From contig JAIXMQ010000062.1 of NCBI GenBank assembly GCA_025716855.1, positions 104,140 through 168,139 of the forward strand: a stretch of 64,000 bases of DNA. Reading direction: 5' to 3'. This document shows, piece after piece, positions 57,967-64,000 of the stretch; position 1 is the first letter of the stretch, and each line of letters begins with the position of its first letter. The stretch comes from Pilaira anomala (lineage: Eukaryota; Mucoromycota; Mucoromycetes; Mucorales; Mucoraceae). A model generated the notes under the pieces. It had not been told where the DNA came from. It ran no database searches and saw only the letters and a program-made list of their open reading frames with translations. The translations under genes were made by a program, and so were the position numbers.

Positions 57967-60242
57967 TAACGTTTTTTATTTGCTTTTTTACACCTCCCTT
58001 TTTTAAATTTATATATATATATATACACAATATCATACCCCACATTTAACCCACACGCACAAGTAAACACATTATTCCCTTTTTCCTTCCCCCATAATTT
58101 TTGAAAAAAAAAAAAAAAAATCTTTTTAACTAGTTATACCACACACTCCCATTTTTTGTCCCTTATTAAATAAATATAAAAAAAAAATACACTATAAACA
58201 TATAATGCTTGGAGTACCAATGTCAGTTATCATGATAGTTTTTTTTTCTTTGAAAAAATGAATATAATTAGTTTTCAAAAATGATGATTGTTGTATTTTT
58301 TTTTTTTAATGACATGAATGTTGATCCAACAAACTGTACACATATAACATACACTTATGCGCCTCATTTCAGTTAGCTTGTAAAAAAATTAAATCGTCCG
58401 TTGTTTATTACTCGCATATGACTCACATTGACTCTCTACATATTTTTGTTTTCGTTCACTCTCTGTTAATACAGTATGTTACTGCTCAAAGCTTTATATC
58501 CTTCTCCGTCTACTCCCCTTTCTTTGTGCATTGGTTAACAATTTCAATTGACTTGAAATCAATTATAATAGTCTCTATATAAACTAAGAGTAACTATAAT
58601 GGCAATGCTTTAATTCCGTTTATGATTCTCAAATAAAGACTGCAATGATTTAATGAATCAGATATAATGAGCGTTATTTTAATTAAAAATAGAAAATGTC
58701 TTGTAACGCATGATATCATTTACAAATTCTCTCTAATTGGTAACGAAAAAAAGCGTCTCCAGGTACACCAACATAACGGAATAACATGCTTTTCTTCTTT
58801 TATAGTAACTGCTAATTTTGAGTTTAAGAGAAAGGATCTTTGTTTCCATTTTCTTTTTTACTTGGCAAGTTATGTATATACTACATATGGTAAAACGAGA
58901 GTAGAAGATGTGGCGTAGTTTATTTGTTGACTTTTTCATGTGTAACTTTTCTTTAGCGTCAATCAGTCTAAATTATGTTTACACTTAATATAGCCAAGCA
59001 ATTTTCTCTTACTTTCTTTGATCTTGTGATGATAGAAAAAGAAACGAAAGGAAAGAAAGAAAAAAGGTGCCACATATAAATTTTAACTATTATCTAATCT
59101 GTTCTTTAAAGATTAGTAAGGCAGCCAAGTTTTTTTTTTTTTCTCTTTACAAAAAGAAAAGTAGACATGTTTTCTCAGATGTGACAACAACAAAAGAATC
59201 GCTTGTTGTTATTGTTATTTTCCAAATACGCACAGTCAGGCTGATAAATATTAACAATTTAATTTTTAGTATTTAAAAAATAATTGCTTTCTCTTTTGCA
59301 ACAAGTACATGATTTATACGTCAAAGTTAACAATTTGACAATGAACTCACTATCATGTGTCTGACAAAGTTATGATAAAAAGTATGATGTGTTCTTATAC
59401 CTGTGATGTGATAAAAAAAAAAAAAAAAAAAAAAAAAGCGTCATTTTAAATCTTGGATATAAAGGGAAAACAATGCAGGGTCATTATTTTAATTATTTAA
59501 TCAAATGCGACAAGGCTTCGGATAAAGAAATATCCGTATACAGGTAACAAAAAGTAGTATTGTTGTTGATCGAATTACAATAAAAAGAAGCCTATGGATT
59601 TATTAGATATGGTCACGCATTTTAAACTTAGGTCATCTTATACCTCATTAGCATTACTTTAATCCCTCTTTGTATATTTATATGTTAGATTATAGTTAGT
59701 TCTTTATGTAGATAGAAAAACGAATCTTTTCTCTGAATAAGCTGGCACTTATACTCGCCCGAGACTAATGTGTTGGTCAAAGGTAAAGTTTATAAAATAT
59801 AAAAAGAGCATCACTATAAAGATCTGAGAATATTAAAACGCTCCATATTTAATATTTACAAGTAGTATTTGATAATTAACGAGGAACAGTACAGAAATGA
59901 TGAAAAATGAAGCTATTGGTGAATATATAGAAGATTGAGATGTAAGAAGGAACCAAAAAATTACTATAAAAGATTTTCAAGTCATTCATAAAAAGTTTGA
60001 ACAATGATAATGAGAGATCATTATGATTTTTCATTGGTGTTGTGTGTTAAAACTTTTTTTTTTTTTGATTAACGCGAAACACTTGCGAAAAAAAAAGCTT
60101 ATTTTTGGTTATTTTATTTGTTTTATGTATTTTATCTATGTTATTGTGATTATGCGGATAACCAAGTATCTTTCAAAAGGTGTTATGTGAGCAAGATTCT
60201 AAAGATATATGAACTCTTCCTTTTTTTTTTTACTTGGGTTTA
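57967..60242. other. 2.3-kb spacer without a gene
   Basis: AT-rich spacer between the 3' ends of two convergent genes. It contains A runs (for example 58104-58120 and 59412-59437), short unsupported frames and no repeat with clear ends. Confidence 0.45.
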
Positions 60243-60810
60243 CTAAACACGACGCCTCATAAATACATGTACGTGAGGTAACTTTCGAACACTTTGAATT
60301 TCAGGCGGGTTAACAAAATAAACCCATTCGTAATCACCATAATTTGATTCTAATATTTCTTGAATATAATCACGGCATAAAGGTATCTGTGACCATAATA
60401 GAATGTGATGAATACCTTCTTCAACAGAATAAGGGAAATCGTTTGGAAGGATAATCACGGGCGGACGAGATTCATCCGTGATTGGGTTGCTAAAGTCTAG
60501 TTTGGTAGATAACAAGTAATTCTCGATTGTACCGTACTTTGCCAAAGTGTCCTTCATCCATTTATCATAAACCATTTGCACATTTTTGTTACGATGTATG
60601 CTTTTAATTTGGTTGGTCGCTAGAAAAAAAATAAGAGTAATAGTGCGTTTAAGCATATATATATATATATAACACTAAAACAAAAAAAGCTTAAGGATAT
60701 CACTTACAAACATAGTAATAAACTTGGTCCCAAGAGAAGACTTCATCTTGATTATATGGAGTGACAACCACAGAAGAAGGTTTAGTAACAATAGCAACGT
60801 TTGGTGGCAT
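60243..60810 (-). CDS. DUF3605 / N-acetylglucosamine-induced protein 1 (Gig1)-like
   Basis: Two exons (60810-60708, 60619-60243) encode 159 aa. The intron has donor GTAAGT and acceptor TTCTAG with a phase-1 junction. Family features are the EVFSWDQVYYYV start region, KWMKDTLAKYGTIENYLL, PNDFPYSVEEGIHHILLWS (about residues 98-116), and the end DYEWVYFVNPPEIQSVRKLP plus HVHVFMR. These match the fungal DUF3605 family named after Candida GIG1, which is induced by N-acetylglucosamine; its biochemical role is unknown. I start at MPPNVAIV. An upstream in-frame ATG at 60924 would add only a Phe/Ser-rich, T-run-derived stretch. The gene is divergent from the RBR ligase gene, 300 bp away. Confidence 0.82.
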
Positions 60811-61110
60811 AATTAATGTATAAAAGATGTTTAAAATAAAAAAAAAGGATCTTATTTTAAAGTAATGAAAAGAAAAAGAAAAGGAAAATACCAAAAAAAA
60901 AGGGTCCTTTATAAATGTTGTCAAAACAAAATTTGCATAAACGTCATAAAGGTGCTGTTACAATCAGACCTAACCAATCAAATAATGGATATTTGGCAGC
61001 ATTCCATTTTCCAAGTTTTTTTTTTCGAATTAGATAATCAACAACGGGCCGATTTGTGTCTCATTTTTTTCTCCCTCTCTCTATTTATTGTTATTTAAGA
61101 GAAAAAAAAA

Positions 61111-63279
61111 ATGAAAAAGTCAGCAATAAAAAAAGCGATTGATGAACAACATGTAAAACAATTGATTGCTTTATTTCCAAAAGGAGGTACCTTTTTCTCT
61201 CTTTTTATATATCTTGTAATAATAATAAAAATTTATTTCCCTCGTTTCTAGATCCTGAATACTTTCAATCTTGTCTTGAACATTATATTGAAAATCCAGT
61301 AGAGAATGTAACAGAGAAAATTGTAGTTCATTTAGGAGGACATTATCCACAGTTACCCATTCCTACACAAGCTCATGAGAATCGTTTGAACGCTTGTTTA
61401 CGTATTTTAGCACTTGATCTATTTCCTGATTGTGATATTAGTTATTTGCGAGAATTAATATTTGGATTTCGATATGCACATATTGAGCAAGTGGTGGATA
61501 CTTTACTTTCGGCAGGAAAGTGGCCTGAAAGGTTAAATTATGGTAAATTGGATCCTTCACAAGAGATTCGATCAGAAAGATATAAGTCACAAGCACAAAT
61601 ACAATTAATTCAAGATTTTCCGCAAGTAAAATATATATATACATATATAGTTACATTTATCATTTTGTATCAAAATTCTCAATTCCTTTTCTTGTAGGTA
61701 TGGAAATCATCAGTTCGAGCTGTATTGGCAGAAAATAATTGGGATTACCTTCTTTCGTATGATCAATTAAAAGAAATGGGTTCAGGAGGGTTTTGGAATA
61801 CACTTCGAAACTTTTTCTTTCATTGGTCTTCTGGTTCCTCTTCTTCTTCCCCTTCTTCTTCTTCTTCTTCTTATTCAACACAAACAATCACTGATTTTAA
61901 TTTAAAACAACAGTTGAAAGCACTGAGACAACGTGGTATTGATTTGCAGATTAATCGAGATGAAAATTTAGCACACCAAATCAATTTAATTGAATACACT
62001 GACGGAGATCAATTAATTGCATGTGGTTGTTGTTATGGTGATTATACATTTGAGTCATTATCATTTTGCAGTGAAGGAAATCATGCATTCTGTCATACAT
62101 GTTTAGTGCATTATATATCAGAGGGATTATTCGGACAAGGAGAATTACGAGGTAAACCAAGCATCCAATGTATATCATCCACAGATGAATGTCATGGGTC
62201 ATTCCCTACCAGCGTATTGAAAAAGATTTTACCGAGAGATATGTGGATGGCGTATGAAAATTCATTACTGGATGGCAGCATGGAAGATCATCAACGTATT
62301 CAATGTTGTGCATGTGAATATTTCGAACTGGACGAATCTACAAAACCTTTGGAAAGTACAATGATTTATGCGAGTAAAATCATTCAGAATGTATCCAGAT
62401 GGATAATGGTAGTTGAATCCGTTTTGTTAGGATTTTTGTTTTTGTATTACTCTACTTATTGCATTCTTGTTTCTCTTTTTTTATTATCTTTACAAACTGT
62501 TTTTTTTTATCAGTGGGATATTAAGAATGATTTAGAAATTGCTTATCAACGTGTATCCAGTGCTAGAAGAGGGACGCTCTTCAGATGTGGAAATATTCAG
62601 TGTAATACTTTGACTTGCTTACAATGTCGTAGACCAGTACGTGGCGCACATACATGCTGGGAAAAGGAAACGGATGGCTTACGGTTGTATGTTGAAAAAG
62701 CAATGGCTGACGCTGTGAAAAGAACTGTAAGCATTATATATTTTATTTTAATCACCGTATTATTCATATATTTTTCTCTTTTGCAGTGTCCAAATTGTTC
62801 CTTGTCGTTTCAAAAATCATATGGATGTAATAAGATTGTATGCAAATGTGGTTATGCCATGTGTTATGTTTGTAGAAAGGATATAGGAAAAGGTTAGAAA
62901 AAAAAATCTATATATATTTGAAAGAGATGACTAAAATATTTTAATAGAGTCTTATGCTCATTTCTGTGATCATTTCAGACAGGTACCAGGATCAAAATGC
63001 ACACAATGTAAAAAATGTGATTTATACAAGACCGCACCAGATGATGAAGCAGTCCAACAAGCTGCTGCTAAAGCAAAAGCTCAATACCTTTTAGCTCATC
63101 CCGAAGTCGCTCGTAATACCAATCTAGTTATCGGTCCAAAAAGTACTTTGGATAAATTAGGTACATTATCTTTCGAATTTGTTGTATGTATTACTTATCT
63201 AACTTTTTTTATATTAGATACTATAAGGCAAGAATTTGTTATCAGGTGTCTTGAAAGAGGACTTCAATATATTGTATAA
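61111..63279 (+). CDS. RBR-type E3 ubiquitin ligase, RNF216/TRIAD3-like
   Basis: Six exons (61111-61186, 61252-61625, 61698-62726, 62787-62892, 62948-63160, 63218-63279) encode 619 aa. An N-terminal helical region is followed by a Ser-rich loop. A RING1-like cysteine cluster follows (CGCCYGDYTF, CSEGNHAFCHTCLVHYI), then an IBR-like part (CCACEYF, FRCGNIQCNTLTCLQCRRP). RING2 comes last (CPNCSLSFQKSYGCNKIVCK plus CGYAMCYVC), containing the catalytic-type Cys, and then a His/Cys pair (HFCDHF, CTQCKKCDLY). The pattern is that of RNF216. Between the two halves of the IBR lies a strongly hydrophobic stretch (about 62398-62515) predicting two membrane spans. It could instead be a 123-nt intron (62391-62513, GTATCC...TATCAG), since it is a multiple of three without stops. 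Confidence 0.85.
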
Positions 63280-64000
63280 ACCTAAAGAAAAAAGAAAAAT
63301 TATTCAGTTGTGTATATATATTATTATTAAAAAAATACCCCCCCCTTCCTCCCTTCTTTATACACGTCTTTAACAATTCTTATCTCTGAGTGATACAATA
63401 AAATCATGCACATGTCGTGAAACAATGAACAATGAACAATGAACAATGTCACCTAAAAGTTTATGTTACATAATAATTGAGGTCTTTTTTATTTATATCT
63501 GTAATTTTGGTCTTTTGCTATCTTTATGTTTAGATTACAACTTGACTCGATTATATATAAAACCATGGCTTATGCATGTTACATGAAGATAATCAAAAAA
63601 GATGAAACAAGTATCATATCATGAATGTGAAATTCAAAAGACAAATTATTCAAATCGAAACTAAGGTAGATACTCTTTTTTTTTCTAATAGTAAAAATAA
63701 TGTCTACTCTCAAATAATATGTATTAATTTGAGTGCTTAGAACCTGTTTTAAATTGGTTTTTCATACATGTAGTTTATTTATGAAATTCTGAACTTGTCA
63801 GAGTCATATTAAATTACAAATTTTGCAGCCAATAGGATTATTGGAAATCAATTATAAAATCACGTGATCTTAAAATTATTATATATATACTGGGTTTCCC
63901 ACCATTTTTTCAAAAAATTGAGTGTAATTTTTCAAAAAACGCTGCACTATTTTTTCAAAAAACTCAGACTATTTTTTCAAAAACGGAACTAAGCTTTTTT
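63280..64000. other. 3' spacer to the right edge
   Basis: Contains a C-rich tract after the RBR gene (63337-63355), four GAACAAT units at 63419-63449, and TCACGTGAT near 63861. The last 97 bp are tandem repeats. No gene was recognised. Confidence 0.4.
63904..63994. repeat. 22-bp tandem repeat at the right edge
   Basis: Four units of about 22 bp (starts 63904, 63927, 63949, 63971) share ATTTTTTCAAAAA and differ in the following 9 bases (TTGAGTGTA, CGCTGCACT, CTCAGACT, CGGAACTAAG). The array probably continues outside the window. It is preceded by TACTGGGTTTCCCACC, which could be the end of a repeat element. Confidence 0.7.

Noticed and set aside
60811..60924. N-terminal extension of the Gig1-like protein from an upstream ATG
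   Set aside because: Adds only Phe/Ser-rich sequence from a purine/pyrimidine tract. The family begins near MPPNVAIV.
1..64000. tRNA, rRNA, snRNA, CRISPR, or bacterial promoters and Shine-Dalgarno sites
   Set aside because: No paired A/B boxes, no recognisable rRNA or U-snRNA sequences and no spaced direct repeats of CRISPR type were seen. The genome is eukaryotic.

Overview
This is a window of fungal nuclear DNA, most likely from Mucoromycota (Mucorales-type, such as Rhizopus, Mucor or a relative). The evidence is the strongly AT-rich sequence, short spliceosomal introns of about 50-100 nt with GTAAGT-like donors, very long A/T homopolymers, and the gene content. That content includes a STE12 factor with both a STE homeodomain and C2H2 fingers, a DUF3605/Gig1-type protein, a PH-CRIB PAK kinase and a CRZ1-like factor. 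There are no bacterial operons, CRISPR arrays or recognisable tRNA/rRNA genes. Exon structures below were built by hand; every complete multi-exon model keeps an open reading frame through all junctions.

Layout. 1-9.6 kb: start of an unidentified gene (minus), then Tudor-SN/SND1 (plus) convergent with a NOSIP-type U-box protein (minus), which is divergent from the spliceosomal factor CWF19 (plus). 9.6-21.6 kb: a gene-poor 12-kb stretch with a 364-bp TA-flanked MITE, coding relics and other repeats. 21.6-31.5 kb: a signalling block made of a CRZ1-like C2H2 factor (plus), a ten-exon PAK (minus) and a STE12 factor (plus, divergent from the PAK), followed by a predicted secreted polyamine-oxidase-like flavoenzyme. 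31.9-32.2 kb: tiny TMA7. 33.5-34.0 kb: a second inverted-repeat element. 34.2-42.4 kb: GRIP-domain golgin, CNNM/Mam3-type membrane protein, and a germinal-centre-kinase-like STE20 kinase (minus). 43.1-47.1 kb: decayed region with two fragments resembling the complex I assembly factor NDUFAF7, an unidentified broken ORF, and a 132-bp composite tandem repeat. 47.6-57.0 kb, all minus: F-box protein, MFS transporter, a 134-aa unknown and a kinesin-4-like motor. 57.6-63.3 kb: a small acidic unknown protein, a Gig1/DUF3605 protein, and a divergent RNF216-like RBR ubiquitin ligase. The window ends inside a 22-bp tandem repeat.

Functional themes are housekeeping RNA biology (SND1, CWF19, TMA7, NOSIP) and polarity/MAPK/calcium signalling (PAK, STE12, CRZ1-like, GCK). 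Trafficking, transport and ubiquitin functions are also present. No obviously new multi-gene system was found. The strongest unusual points are the GC-AG intron inside the PAK kinase, the PAK/STE12 head-to-head pair, a membrane hairpin (or cryptic 3n intron) inside the RBR ligase, the MITEs, the frame-preserving composite repeat, and the shuffled NDUFAF7 relics.
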